Notes: generated from the letters alone by a model not told the origin. Positions 33,881 to 43,006 are shown, counted from the stretch's first letter. The stretch: DNA of 64,000 nucleotides from Desulfobulbaceae bacterium (GCA_020444175.1 JAHLLM010000030.1:1-64000); one strand, 5' to 3'. Numbers and translations are program-made.

Positions 33881-35446
33881 ATGAGAAAGAGATTATGGAC
33901 AAAAATTTTATTGTGCTGCCTCCTGCTTCATGGAACATTCCCGGCATACGCTGCCATAATGGATCAGAAAGAATATTTTTTCGCTGCAATAAATACAGGA
34001 GACGTATCCGTTTTCAAGGATGCTGTTGAAAAGGATATAAACGTCAATGAAGCTGACCAGCATGGTTGGCCCCCTCTTCTTCTTGCTGCCCGAAAAGGCC
34101 ATGGCAAAATTGTTACAGCACTCCTTCAGCGTGGAGCTGACGTAGATATAACCTTACAGGCCAACTGCCCCCAGAAAGGAGTTACTGCTTTATTGCTGGC
34201 TTCTCAAAATGGATATGCGGATGTGGTCAAATCCCTTCTGAAATTCAAGGCAGATATGAATGTCAGGGATTGGCACGGCAGGTCTTCCATGTGTCTTGCT
34301 ACAATCGGGGGCCACCTGGATATTCTTCGCTTGCTCATCAATGCCGGTGCTGACGCAAATGAAAAAGATACATCAGGCAGAACGCTTCTTATCGAAGCTG
34401 CACGCCAGGGCAATGTTGAAATTGTGAAGGCCCTGATAAATGCCGGGGCAGACATACAAAGTAGAGACCTCGAAGGCGCCAGTGCCCTCATCTGGGCCAC
34501 TCGATTCGGTCATGAACATATTGTAGAAATCCTGATTGAAAAAGGTGCAGACATTAATATCCAGGAAGATAAGGGAGCAACACCCTTAATGCTGGCAGCA
34601 GGAGCAGGACGGATGAAAATAGTCAGAATGCTGGTTGACGCCGGTGCCGATATAAACACCAGAGATGAATCTTTATACACCGCCCTCATGTGGGTTGCGC
34701 GAAACGGTCAGGATGAGGCGGCCAAACTTCTCATAGACCGTGGAGCGGATACCAATGCAAAAAACAGAGATAATATCACCCCGCTTCTTTTTGCAGTTGG
34801 CGCAGGCCATGGCAGCACCGTGGAATTACTTCTAGAAGAAGGCGCGGATCCTGAAGCTGCCTTTCTGGGCAAGATTACCGCACTGCAGGGCGCCGCACAA
34901 CGGGGAGATGCCCTTTCCGTTCAAGCTCTGATAAAATACGGAGCCGATGTAAACAGACAGAACAATGGCGATGTTACAGCCCTTATGAGTGCCGCCGGAG
35001 AAGGAAATGAGGAAGTGGTCCGCATACTGCTCGAAAACAAGGCGGATGTGCACATGAAAAGCAAACACGGCAGAACAGCCTTAATGTACGCCGCTTCTCG
35101 GAACCAGGCCGCGATAATACCCCTGCTGCTCAAACATGGAGCGGATGTCAATGCCAGTGATATTCGCGGCATAACGCCACTCATGCTCGCCTCAGGATCA
35201 GGATTTCTTGAATCGGTACAGCAGCTTCTTGTCGGCGGCGCTGATGTGAACACACAAAACTTCAGCGGATTCTCCTCCCTCATGGGCGCAGCCTACACAG
35301 ATAAGCCAGATGTGGTTGAAACCCTGCTCAAATTCGGAGCACATCCTGACTTACAGGATCACATGGGCAAAACCGCCCTCACCTGGGCAACGGAGAAGAA
35401 ATGCAGCGATAACACCATAAATATGTTGCAGGCAGCAAACAAATAA
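33881..35446 (+). CDS. Exported ankyrin-repeat protein
   Basis: 521 residues. Signal peptide ending PAYAA, then about 14 ankyrin repeats of about 33 residues nearly to the C-terminus (for example GRTLLIEAARQGNVEIVKAL and GATPLMLAAGAGRMKIVRML). No enzymatic domain. Known: bacterial ankyrin proteins are protein-binding scaffolds; periplasmic ones have been tied to oxidative-stress protection. It would be expressed from the sigma-54 promoter at 33742. Confidence 0.88.
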   Translation: MRKRLWTKILLCCLLLHGTFPAYAAIMDQKEYFFAAINTGDVSVFKDAVEKDINVNEADQHGWPPLLLAARKGHGKIVTALLQRGADVDITLQANCPQKGVTALLLASQNGYADVVKSLLKFKADMNVRDWHGRSSMCLATIGGHLDILRLLINAGADANEKDTSGRTLLIEAARQGNVEIVKALINAGADIQSRDLEGASALIWATRFGHEHIVEILIEKGADINIQEDKGATPLMLAAGAGRMKIVRMLVDAGADINTRDESLYTALMWVARNGQDEAAKLLIDRGADTNAKNRDNITPLLFAVGAGHGSTVELLLEEGADPEAAFLGKITALQGAAQRGDALSVQALIKYGADVNRQNNGDVTALMSAAGEGNEEVVRILLENKADVHMKSKHGRTALMYAASRNQAAIIPLLLKHGADVNASDIRGITPLMLASGSGFLESVQQLLVGGADVNTQNFSGFSSLMGAAYTDKPDVVETLLKFGAHPDLQDHMGKTALTWATEKKCSDNTINMLQAANK

Positions 35447-35526
35447 GATGATCTGGTATTTAAATCCATTGGGAGTAAAATAAAAACCGAATGGTTTTTT
35501 GGGCTACGTTCTATTTTGTGCTTACT

Positions 35527-35680
35527 ACTGAAACTCAGCCAGCCTTGCAGCAGGTACTGTAATGCATTAATAATTCAAAAAATACTGTCTCCACAAAAGT
35601 CATTTCCGCGAAAGCGGGAATCCAGAGTAGCTGGCTAGTCCGCCTAGATTCCAGCCTTCGCGGGAATGACGTATAAAAAG
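35527..35680. repeat. Dispersed repeat B, copy 1
   Basis: A 154-base non-coding unit: ACTGAAACTCAGCC, then GCAGGTACTGTAATGC, then the palindrome around GTCATTTCCGCGAAAGCGGG, ending CGGGAATGACGTATAAAAAG. A direct copy, highly similar throughout, lies at 40460-40620. The GCGGGAATGAC palindrome is a widespread REP-like motif. Confidence 0.8.
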
Positions 35681-35840
35681 GCTGAAGATGAGTGGTAATC
35701 ATATTCTATTTTTACCTGAAGATTATTATGAAACTCCACCCAAAATATGTAAGAGCGAGCGCCCAGCGCAAAGATGAGAATTTGATAATCTTGACCTCGA
35801 TGAAGGGGGAGTAACTCTTAATTTGCTTCCGACCTAACTT

Positions 35841-35943
35841 TGACGGTTTCGTAAAAACCCTCTCAACCGCCGCCGGAACGTGTGTAACTTGTTGATATTG
35901 CGTTGGCGGATGGTCAGCTTCAGGACTTTTTGCGAGATTGTCA
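35841..35943. repeat. 103-bp MITE-like element, copy 1
   Basis: Begins TGACGGTTTCGTAAAAA and ends CTTTTTGCGAGATTGTCA, imperfect terminal inverted repeats of about 18 bases. A copy of the same length in opposite orientation lies at 40338-40440. No coding capacity. Confidence 0.75.
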
Positions 35944-36032
35944 ACTTTGATACAAATTCCCCATAATCACTTTCCTTTTTCAAGACAATGTTGAACATCA
36001 CGTAAACTGAGCATTAACGTCATAGAAGAGAA

Positions 36033-36367
36033 GGGGTCAAGATAAGAGTTCAAGTCTTTGCTTGGCTCTTTCTCAATGTTGATCGTAGCTTTGCAATTCT
36101 TTTTTTCATCTTTTTGTCCTGAGAAATCACACGAGAAGGAGGTAATGGTTTGACATGAGGCAATAGGCTGAAACCCTGAGACCAAAGACCTCGGATGCCT
36201 CTTGGAGAGTAACAAGAAAAGATTCAAAATCTTTCTTGTCTGAAAAAAATATTTTCTTTTCCCCTGCCACGGTTTTCCATATGATAACAGGCAGCGGGGT
36301 ATTCGATTCATAACGGTCTTGCCATGAACTAACCCAACCAGAAAGAGTCAAGCAAAGACTTGACCCC
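36033..36367 (-). mobile_element. Decayed RAYT/IS200-like element with terminal inverted repeats
   Basis: The right end (36342-36367) reads AAAGAGTCAAGCAAAGACTT then GACCCC. The left end (36033-36070) is its complement with a short insertion. Between them, on the minus strand at 36127-36351, is a 74-residue fragment of a Y1/RAYT transposase: IIWKTVAGEKKIFFSDKKD then AYCLMSNHYLLLV. The second histidine of the HUH motif (normally HYH) is Leu, and a stop follows at once, so it is inactive. Known: RAYT proteins mobilise REP sequences, and REP-like repeats flank this site. Confidence 0.65.
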
Positions 36368-36380
36368 TTTAATAAGCGAA

Positions 36381-36869
36381 ATGCAACCTACACACGGAAA
36401 AACAATTTTAGCCGGAATAGCTGGCGGTTCAGCCATGAACTTGACAATGTTCATGACTTTTCGCCTTATTGGTTTTGGTTGGAACGGTGGGGGTATTTTG
36501 CTGGAATCCTCATCGCAAAGCAAAAAGCTTATATCCGTATGGACAGAAATTGAACCTCTCCCTTTGGTTGTAAATTCACCGGTTCCGGTAATAACAGGCA
36601 TTATTTTTTTTGGAGTTGTTCATGCTTACCTTTTTCGCTGGCTTTCCTTCGCATGGACAGGAGGAATTATTAAGCAAGGATTGCAATTTGCCGAGCTCGT
36701 ATATGTAATGACGTTTCTTTTTTGGGAATTTTTTACGCCTTTCAATTTGTTTGGAGAGCCATTGCATCTAATTGCACTTTAGCTGATGTTCTGGGCGTGT
36801 ATAGCATTAGCTGATGGGTTGGTTATTTCTGCAATTATCTGGAAAAGAGCATCTAACCACGCAAATTAA
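36381..36869 (+). pseudogene. Small membrane protein interrupted by an amber codon
   Basis: Residues 1-133 from ATG 36381 contain three hydrophobic segments, ending LFGEPLHLIAL at TAG 36780-36782. The same frame continues for 28 codons (LMFWACIALADGLVISAI and on, to TAA at 36867), which reads as a further membrane segment. The simplest view is a nonsense mutation (CAG, GAG or AAG to TAG). Family unknown. It begins 14 bases after the RAYT remnant. Confidence 0.5.
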
Positions 36870-36976
36870 CTCGGACCGCAAATTTCGCTGCGCTCCATGC
36901 CGCCGGTGTCGCTGAGCTTGCTCGGTTATGCATTTTCTTCTTAATGAATCTTTTCAGTGACCTTGGGCGTCTTCTG

Positions 36977-39937
36977 CTAGTAATGCAAGACGATGACCGT
37001 ACCGGGGGTGCTTGCGTCAACACTTCCTAAATCCGTTTGATCGTAGTATTCCCAACCGTCATAATACCATTCAACCATCACATGGTAGGGGGCACTGCGC
37101 ACTGGGACAAGGACGTCATTGATGCCCTCCCAGGTGTTGCTGGTGATTGCACAACTCGTTCCTCCAGTGTATTGGTTATCAATATACCAATCTGCCCAGG
37201 GCGAGGGATCATCGAGGCAGGACAAACCACTGTCACCCCAGACCAGGCGGAGTGTTACGTATCCTGAGGTGATTTCAATATCCACCGTGTGCGGGTCCTC
37301 CTCATTGCCGGACCAATCCTCAGACCAGAATCGGATCGTATAATTATGGATGCCCGACGAGGGGTAGAGGGCAATGGAAGTCCCGGTGCCGGTCTGTTCC
37401 AGGTCGCCAGTGATCGCGTAATGCGTTGTCTTTACGCCATAGGTGCCATTATCGGTTGCAGTTAATCTAATTAATGCGCTGCCGAAATAAGACGATTGCG
37501 CATTCGATGATGTTACCGGCGAGGTCGTATCCTCAATAATTGTGAAATTCGCGGTATGATGCTGGTTTTCAATATTGCCGGCCTGGTCGACAGACCAGAG
37601 CTCAAGGCTGTGACTGCCCGCTGAAGTGATGGTAATGGTCGAGCCCGTCTGTGGATCTCCACCGTCAACCCGGGAATACGTTGTACCGATACCGACCTTG
37701 CCGCTGTCCGTGACCGTATAGGCAATTCGCGCCTGGCCAATGTAGGAGGGCTGGGCATCGGATGTCGTCACCGGTGGAGTCGTGTCATTTACAGAAAAAA
37801 CATTATGACAGTTCGCACACTTGGAGGCAGTGGGGGTGCCGAAGTAGATACCATGACATTGCGTGCAGTCCTCATCAACCGTCCAGTGAGAGGCAGTTGC
37901 CTCCTCGTGAATGGTTGTGTGGCAACCTCCCTGCTGGCATCCCTGTGTCCACGAGGATTGCAGGGAGTTGAACGGCGATGGGTGGCAGTTCGAGCACTGG
38001 TTGTCATGAATGAGGCGGAGATCGCTGTTATGGCACATTCCGCAGGCGGCAAAGACCTTCCCGTCGCCTACCATTACATCGTCGTGCGCGTTCTCGGCAA
38101 AGACCATAACCCAATCACTGCCTAGCGTGGCAATGTGCTCGGAGCCCGCCGTATGGGTTGTTGAAAATGGATCAATATGGCAGGTTGCACAATCGCCGCC
38201 TGCGGCAAATGTTTTCCCCTCAGCCAGCGCCAGAAGTTCACCATCTGAACCATGACAGGTGGTGCAGGCGTTGTGGATCTTGGGATTCGTGTCATCAACC
38301 AGAGGAGGAGGATTGCTGTGGCATCCCGCGCATTCTGTTGTGCCAACGTTCACAATTGGAGTGTGATCAGTATCCGGAGAATGCACTGTATAAAAAGAAT
38401 CTGTATGGCAGGTGGTGCAATTTCCGCCTTGGGCAAATGTTTTTCCACCCGCCGCCAGGCTGATCAGCCCCCCGTTAGCGTCGTGGCAGGTCTGGCAACT
38501 GTTATGAACTTTTGGATCAAGAGCATCAACAAGTGCCGTGCTGGTGTGGCAGCCGATACACTGCGTGCCGATGGCCGTGACAAGACTGCTATGGTCTGAA
38601 GGAGCACCTGCATGAATTGTTTCAAACGGATCAAAATGACAGGTTGCACAGTTGCCAGGAGCCTCAATACCTGCGGCCAGACCGCTCAGTGTCCCGTTGA
38701 TGCCGCCATGACAGGTTATACAGGCATCATGTATTTTCGGATTCCCGCTGTCCACAAGTGGAGGAGGATCGCTATGGCAACTGGCGCAAGAGGCAGTCCC
38801 CGTGATGACAATGGCGCCATGGATTACATCTGGAACCTGCAGTATCGGGGTATGGAGTGTTGTAAATCCGCTGACGTGGCAGGTAATACATTCTACAGCA
38901 GTTCCTGCCGCAATAGCGTTAATAACTTCCTCCCGCTGGCTTGCGTGACAGGTGTCGCAGTTGCCGAAATGAACCTGGCCTTCAACATCAGAATTCGTAT
39001 GGCAGTCACCGCAGCCTATTGAGGAACTCAGGGTCAATGTGTGGTCATGGCCGGTAAACTTAAAACCCTGGGCTGCTTCATGGCATAGGGTACAGCGGGA
39101 AAGGGCATTATGAATATTATTTTGGCCGTAATTTGTCCAGTAGAGTGTTTTGGTATGACAGACCTGACAGATGCCGGTTGGAACAACTGCCCCACTGTCA
39201 TCGACAAAACCGCCATACGGATTAAAGAATTTAACTGTCTGGTCTCCAAGAAAGGTTGTTATTTTATTTCTCAGAAACTGGCCGTAAAAAAGACCAAATA
39301 TTTTATTGACCATGGCAGGATCGACACTTCCGAGCACGGTGATGCTTTCGGCATCAGCAGCAATAGTCTCATAGGTGAGCCCTTTTGGATGAGAGGCATC
39401 GGCTACAAAAATAAGGCCGCGGCCATCGCCTGTCTTCGCCGACCAGTCAGCTGGATCGCTCCATTTTGCGGCCGCACTTCCAAGAGTGTAGGCAATGACA
39501 GTATTTTCTCCGGCAGGAGTGATGGATGTAATTGTCCCGGTCACCAGATACATATCTGACAGGAGGAACTCCTCATTGATGTCAGCGACACCGGCAAGCT
39601 GCCTCTGGAAATGCGGGGAATGGCAATCTGTACATTCTGTGGTCCAAGTCTGGCTACCATTGAGGGATAAATCAGAATGCATGGCCTTGGTGGGGGCGTT
39701 GCCTGCAGGGCCATGGCACCTCAAGCAAATAAAACTTTTGACCGTATCATCAATGGTGTTCTGGGGAACTCCCCAGGATGCGGCATCATCGAGAAAAAAC
39801 TCGTGGCAGTCAACGCAGGTAACACCATGAGCTTCATCGTGGGGTGCGTGCAGGAAAGAAGCTGCAAAGCTTATATCGTAAAGGGACAAAACACCACACA
39901 CTAAAAAAAAGATGCCTGCGCTTACCCTTTTTATCAT
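36977..39937 (-). CDS. Large multiheme cytochrome c (about 22 haem sites) with C-terminal Ig-like modules
   Basis: 986 residues, signal peptide ending near SFAAS. I count 21 CxxCH motifs over residues 40-705 and one CQQGGCH, a CX4CH variant. The middle holds tandem triheme units with recurring NPKIHDACITCHG, GNCATCHFDPF and CIGCH. After a DDTTPP-like linker come two Ig-like modules (SYIGQARIAYTVTD, SYFGSALIRLTATDN; each with WSVDQAGN or WSEDWSGN) and a beta-rich tail. Known: such proteins conduct electrons across or outside the outer membrane. No lipobox or porin gene is adjacent. Monocistronic. Confidence 0.92.
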   Translation of the reverse strand: MIKRVSAGIFFLVCGVLSLYDISFAASFLHAPHDEAHGVTCVDCHEFFLDDAASWGVPQNTIDDTVKSFICLRCHGPAGNAPTKAMHSDLSLNGSQTWTTECTDCHSPHFQRQLAGVADINEEFLLSDMYLVTGTITSITPAGENTVIAYTLGSAAAKWSDPADWSAKTGDGRGLIFVADASHPKGLTYETIAADAESITVLGSVDPAMVNKIFGLFYGQFLRNKITTFLGDQTVKFFNPYGGFVDDSGAVVPTGICQVCHTKTLYWTNYGQNNIHNALSRCTLCHEAAQGFKFTGHDHTLTLSSSIGCGDCHTNSDVEGQVHFGNCDTCHASQREEVINAIAAGTAVECITCHVSGFTTLHTPILQVPDVIHGAIVITGTASCASCHSDPPPLVDSGNPKIHDACITCHGGINGTLSGLAAGIEAPGNCATCHFDPFETIHAGAPSDHSSLVTAIGTQCIGCHTSTALVDALDPKVHNSCQTCHDANGGLISLAAGGKTFAQGGNCTTCHTDSFYTVHSPDTDHTPIVNVGTTECAGCHSNPPPLVDDTNPKIHNACTTCHGSDGELLALAEGKTFAAGGDCATCHIDPFSTTHTAGSEHIATLGSDWVMVFAENAHDDVMVGDGKVFAACGMCHNSDLRLIHDNQCSNCHPSPFNSLQSSWTQGCQQGGCHTTIHEEATASHWTVDEDCTQCHGIYFGTPTASKCANCHNVFSVNDTTPPVTTSDAQPSYIGQARIAYTVTDSGKVGIGTTYSRVDGGDPQTGSTITITSAGSHSLELWSVDQAGNIENQHHTANFTIIEDTTSPVTSSNAQSSYFGSALIRLTATDNGTYGVKTTHYAITGDLEQTGTGTSIALYPSSGIHNYTIRFWSEDWSGNEEDPHTVDIEITSGYVTLRLVWGDSGLSCLDDPSPWADWYIDNQYTGGTSCAITSNTWEGINDVLVPVRSAPYHVMVEWYYDGWEYYDQTDLGSVDASTPGTVIVLHY

Positions 39938-40251
39938 TTCGCTTCCCTCTGATCGTGATTTATCTTTAACTCATCCTGAGCAGTCTTCAGGTAGCTTTAT
40001 GACATGCCGAAAAACAGAGAGCATCCGTCCATACTGTCTCCCGCTATGCTTGCTGCATAGATCAAGAGTTTTCGTCTTCCTTTCACAGCGAGTCTATCAT
40101 TGTCATCCTGGTTTAGACGATCAATTAACTGTAATTGTAAGATAAGAAGCAAAAATTGTTCCAATTTCAGGCTACGCAAAAAGGATGACTGTTATTGTCA
40201 CTATGTCAGCAGGATAGGGCATTTTCAGAGGGAGTTACGTTGAGTCGCCAA

Positions 40252-40311
40252 ACCACAAAGTGGGTTCTTTGCCCCAAGTTGCAGGGGGCAAAGAACCCAC
40301 TTTGTAGTGGT
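40252..40311. repeat. Very stable long hairpin
   Basis: CAAAGTGGGTTCTTTGCCCC pairs perfectly over 20 bp with the other arm, and ACCA/TGGT pairs beyond a three-base bulge. Loop of nine bases (40276-40284). Located upstream of the multiheme cytochrome gene, next to the MITE copy. No T tract on either side. The other parts of 39938-40667 are the repeats listed below and no gene. Confidence 0.75.
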
Positions 40312-40337
40312 AATCGGATAAAATGAACGCTCAATAA

Positions 40338-40440
40338 TGATGGTCTCGCAAAAAGCTCTCAAGCTGACCATCCGCCAACGCAATATCAACAAGTTACATA
40401 CTTGTCGGCGGCGGTTGAGGGGGTTTTTACGAAACCGTCA
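40338..40440. repeat. 103-bp MITE-like element, copy 2 (inverted)
   Basis: Reverse-complement copy of 35841-35943, identical length. Ends TGATGGTCTCGCAAAAAG and TTTTTACGAAACCGTCA. It lies 20 bases from repeat B copy 2, repeating the association seen at 35.5-35.9 kb. Confidence 0.75.
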
Positions 40441-40459
40441 ATAATAAATTGTGATTATC

Positions 40460-40620
40460 ACTGAAACTTAGCCAGTCTTGCAGCAGGTACTGTAATGCTG
40501 TAATGCTGTAATAATTCAAAAAATACTGTCTACACAAAAGTCATTCCCGCGAAAGCGGGAATCCAGAGTAGTTGGCTCGTCCGCCTAGATTCCCGCCTTG
40601 CGGGAATGACGTATAAAAAG
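40460..40620. repeat. Dispersed repeat B, copy 2
   Basis: 161 bases in the same orientation as 35527-35680. The length difference comes mostly from an eight-base tandem duplication (TAATGCTG twice). Contains the palindrome around TCATTCCCGCGAAAGCGGGA. With copy 1 it forms direct repeats around a 4.8-kb segment. Confidence 0.8.
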
Positions 40621-40667
40621 GAAGGGAGAATTTTGGGAAAATCAAATCCCCAACAGGAAAATGAGCC

Positions 40668-41684
40668 TTATTGAAAGCCAATGCTGTCGATGCTAAAACT
40701 CCCCCCGCAATTTGACTTAAAGTCCCCTTCCTCCTGTAGCATCAATTCACCCAGGCCTGCTCCCTTTTCGATAACAGATGGAAGGTTGATATAGACATCC
40801 ACCAGGTTGCCGTCCTTGCATTTCAGCTCAATACGCTGATGCGCACCGCTGCCCTGCAGGCAATCCACTTTGCGGGTAAACGCTGCTTCACTCACGCTCT
40901 TACCGATATTGCGGCTCATAAAATAAGAAATCCCGGATTCATTGAACTGTCTGGTCAGGTCGATGGCCATTTCGTAGTATTCATCAATGGACCAACTGCT
41001 TTGACAGGTACCGTGCTTGAACCATTCATGGCGTTGCAGGCAGGAACCGGCTGCGGCACTGGGCATCACCTGCTCAAGATCCTGTCTGGTTTCGGTAAAC
41101 AACTGCAGCTCCGGATAATCGCAGAAATCACCTGGTTTATCCTGCACCTCGCCACAGAATCCATAATGGGTGGCACAGGACTTTTTATTGGGCCAGAGAC
41201 CATGCAAGGTGAAGTTGCGTGCCTGGTATGACTTTTTGTCCTCAACCCGGCACTCCGGTTTATCACGATGGGTCTCGCAGAAGGCCGGTTGCCAGCTCAG
41301 GGCGAGAACATAACCGTCTTCCAGTCCTGGAGTTCGGCATTCATCAACTCTGCCACCATCCTCCTCACCGGAATTTTCTTCATTGTCACTTGCAGCATGA
41401 ATTGTCCCGCAATAACCAGCAACCCAGCGCTCAGAAGGATTTGCAGCACTAATACGTATCCGATACCAGGAAGAGTTGTCTGTCTTGTTAACTTCAAAGA
41501 TCTGATAACCTTGCCCCTTTTCCAGTTTGGTGTTGTCGGGATTGGTGCGTTTATTCTTGGAGACATAGGCCTCACATGATTGGCTGGCAGTTATGGTTCC
41601 ACTGGCAGGGAAACTTGCCCATAAGGTATCTGTCGTACAAAAAAACACCAAAACAAATATCAAACGTCCAACTATCCTGTTCAT
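40668..41684 (-). CDS. RNase T2-family ribonuclease with N-terminal SH3-like domain
   Basis: 338 residues from ATG 41684 (AGGAG eight bases upstream; the ATG at 41705 is too early). Signal peptide ending near LWASF. Residues 25-105 form an SH3b-like domain (SCEAYVSKNKRTNPDN, WYRIRISA, WVAGYCG). The catalytic domain has CAS-I FTLHGLWPNKKSC and CAS-II RHEWFKHGTCQ with both catalytic histidines. Known: periplasmic RNase I/T2 degrades RNA to 2',3'-cyclic nucleotides. Followed by none on this strand; upstream neighbour is the VF530 gene 26 bases away. Confidence 0.92.
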   Translation of the reverse strand: MNRIVGRLIFVLVFFCTTDTLWASFPASGTITASQSCEAYVSKNKRTNPDNTKLEKGQGYQIFEVNKTDNSSWYRIRISAANPSERWVAGYCGTIHAASDNEENSGEEDGGRVDECRTPGLEDGYVLALSWQPAFCETHRDKPECRVEDKKSYQARNFTLHGLWPNKKSCATHYGFCGEVQDKPGDFCDYPELQLFTETRQDLEQVMPSAAAGSCLQRHEWFKHGTCQSSWSIDEYYEMAIDLTRQFNESGISYFMSRNIGKSVSEAAFTRKVDCLQGSGAHQRIELKCKDGNLVDVYINLPSVIEKGAGLGELMLQEEGDFKSNCGGSFSIDSIGFQ

Positions 41685-41710
41685 GCATATGACTCCTGAA
41701 TGCAAAAAAA

Positions 41711-41956
41711 TTAATTTCTTGGTCCCCTCTTCCGTCCAGCCTTTTGCCGGACAAGATACAAATTTTCAACCTTCTTCCTGGCCCAAGGCGTCTTTCGCAG
41801 GAATTTGAGGCTGGATTTGACGGAGGGATCCTTGTTAAAACACCTGATATTGATACGTTTACCCAAATCGTCCCAGCCATAATGATCAACCAGATTATTG
41901 ACGATCTGCTCCAGGGTAATGCCGTGCAGCGGGTTATTGATTTGTTGTTCTGCCAT
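41711..41956 (-). CDS. VF530/DUF2132 family small protein
   Basis: 81 residues. [20 protein letters not shown], then [20 protein letters not shown] and [15 protein letters not shown] are diagnostic of the VF530 family, thought to bind DNA. Basic C-terminus. Nine bases after the CvfB-like gene, so probably cotranscribed. Confidence 0.88.
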   Translation of the reverse strand: MAEQQINNPLHGITLEQIVNNLVDHYGWDDLGKRINIRCFNKDPSVKSSLKFLRKTPWARKKVENLYLVRQKAGRKRGPRN

Positions 41957-41965
41957 AGGTCGATC

Positions 41966-42859
41966 TTATTCCTTTTTACGGCGAGAAGGGGAACGGCCGG
42001 GTGGTTTGGCCCCCATGGTCCTGTTTTTTTTAACAAGTTTGACGCCATTGGCGTCGATGGTGATGAGCCTTTTTTTGTAGAGTGCGCCGATTGCCTTTTT
42101 GAACGTTTTTTTACTCATCCCGAACATGGAGTAGATCTCTTCGGGAGGGCTTTTATCGGTTATGGCAATACTGCCGCCAAGGTCGTTTATTTTTTTAAGC
42201 ACATCCTGGGAAATATCAGCAACTTTCTGATAGCCTGCTTGTTGCAGGCTAATGTCAACTTTAAGATCTTCACGAATTGTTTTTATGTAGCCTTTCAGCC
42301 TCTGTCCTATGTCAATCTTCTGAAACACTTCGTTTTTATAGATCATGCCCCAATGGGAATTATTAACAATCGCCTTATAACCCAAGTCAGTTTTGTCACA
42401 TATCAAAAGATCAACATCTTCCCCCGGAAGGTAGTTCGGTGCCTGTTGGTTAAGAAATTTATCCAATTTCGAAGATGCCGTGATGCGGTTGTTCTTCTTA
42501 TCTAGAAAAACATAGACCACATATGATTTTCCCTGCTCCATTTTGACCTGCTGCTCGCTGTGCGGCACAAGCAGGTCTTTTTGCAGCCCCCAGTCCAGGT
42601 ATGCTCCCGAAGGTGTATTTTTTACCACCCGTAATTTGGCAAACTGGCCAACTGTTACAGAGGGGGTCATGGTGGTTGCCCGCAGACGCCCTTCCTTATC
42701 TGCATAGACGAAAACCTCAACCTCATCTCCAGGTCGGTACGTCTCGGAAACATACTTTTTGGGCAGCAGAATATCCCCTGCCTCTCCGCCATCGAGGTGG
42801 GCGCCGAAATCCCGTGTTCTCTTTATTGTAAGCTTGTTTATACAACCTATTTTTATCAT
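41966..42859 (-). CDS. CvfB-like S1 RNA-binding protein
   Basis: 297 residues. Successive S1-type modules (FGAHLDGGEAGDILLPKKYV; GAYLDWGLQKDLLVPHSEQ; YKAIVNNSHWGMIYKNEVF) and a C-terminal winged helix (PPEEIYSMFGMSKKTFKKAI) match the CvfB/YitL family. The extreme C-terminus is Lys/Arg rich. Known: CvfB affects virulence gene expression in Staphylococcus through RNA binding. First gene of a short operon with VF530. Confidence 0.88.
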   Translation of the reverse strand: MIKIGCINKLTIKRTRDFGAHLDGGEAGDILLPKKYVSETYRPGDEVEVFVYADKEGRLRATTMTPSVTVGQFAKLRVVKNTPSGAYLDWGLQKDLLVPHSEQQVKMEQGKSYVVYVFLDKKNNRITASSKLDKFLNQQAPNYLPGEDVDLLICDKTDLGYKAIVNNSHWGMIYKNEVFQKIDIGQRLKGYIKTIREDLKVDISLQQAGYQKVADISQDVLKKINDLGGSIAITDKSPPEEIYSMFGMSKKTFKKAIGALYKKRLITIDANGVKLVKKNRTMGAKPPGRSPSRRKKE

Positions 42860-43006
42860 TTTTCCCCAATTTCAAGGTGAAATTCAGTTGAGCCTGAAAC
42901 AGGCCTTTGACCTGAATAAGAACTATCCGCAAACTCTTTTTCTATCATTTCAAAGCAGTAGACCCGTTTGACCTTAAACCAATGGATGCCGGGACCACTA
43001 CCTGAG

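Noticed and set aside
35590-35670. CRISPR-like repeats in the REP-rich region
   Set aside because: The palindromes are not regularly spaced with unique spacers; only two dispersed copies exist.
36780-36782. Pyrrolysine read-through at the amber codon
   Set aside because: Possible in this phylum, but no methylamine methyltransferase context is present; a nonsense mutation is simpler.
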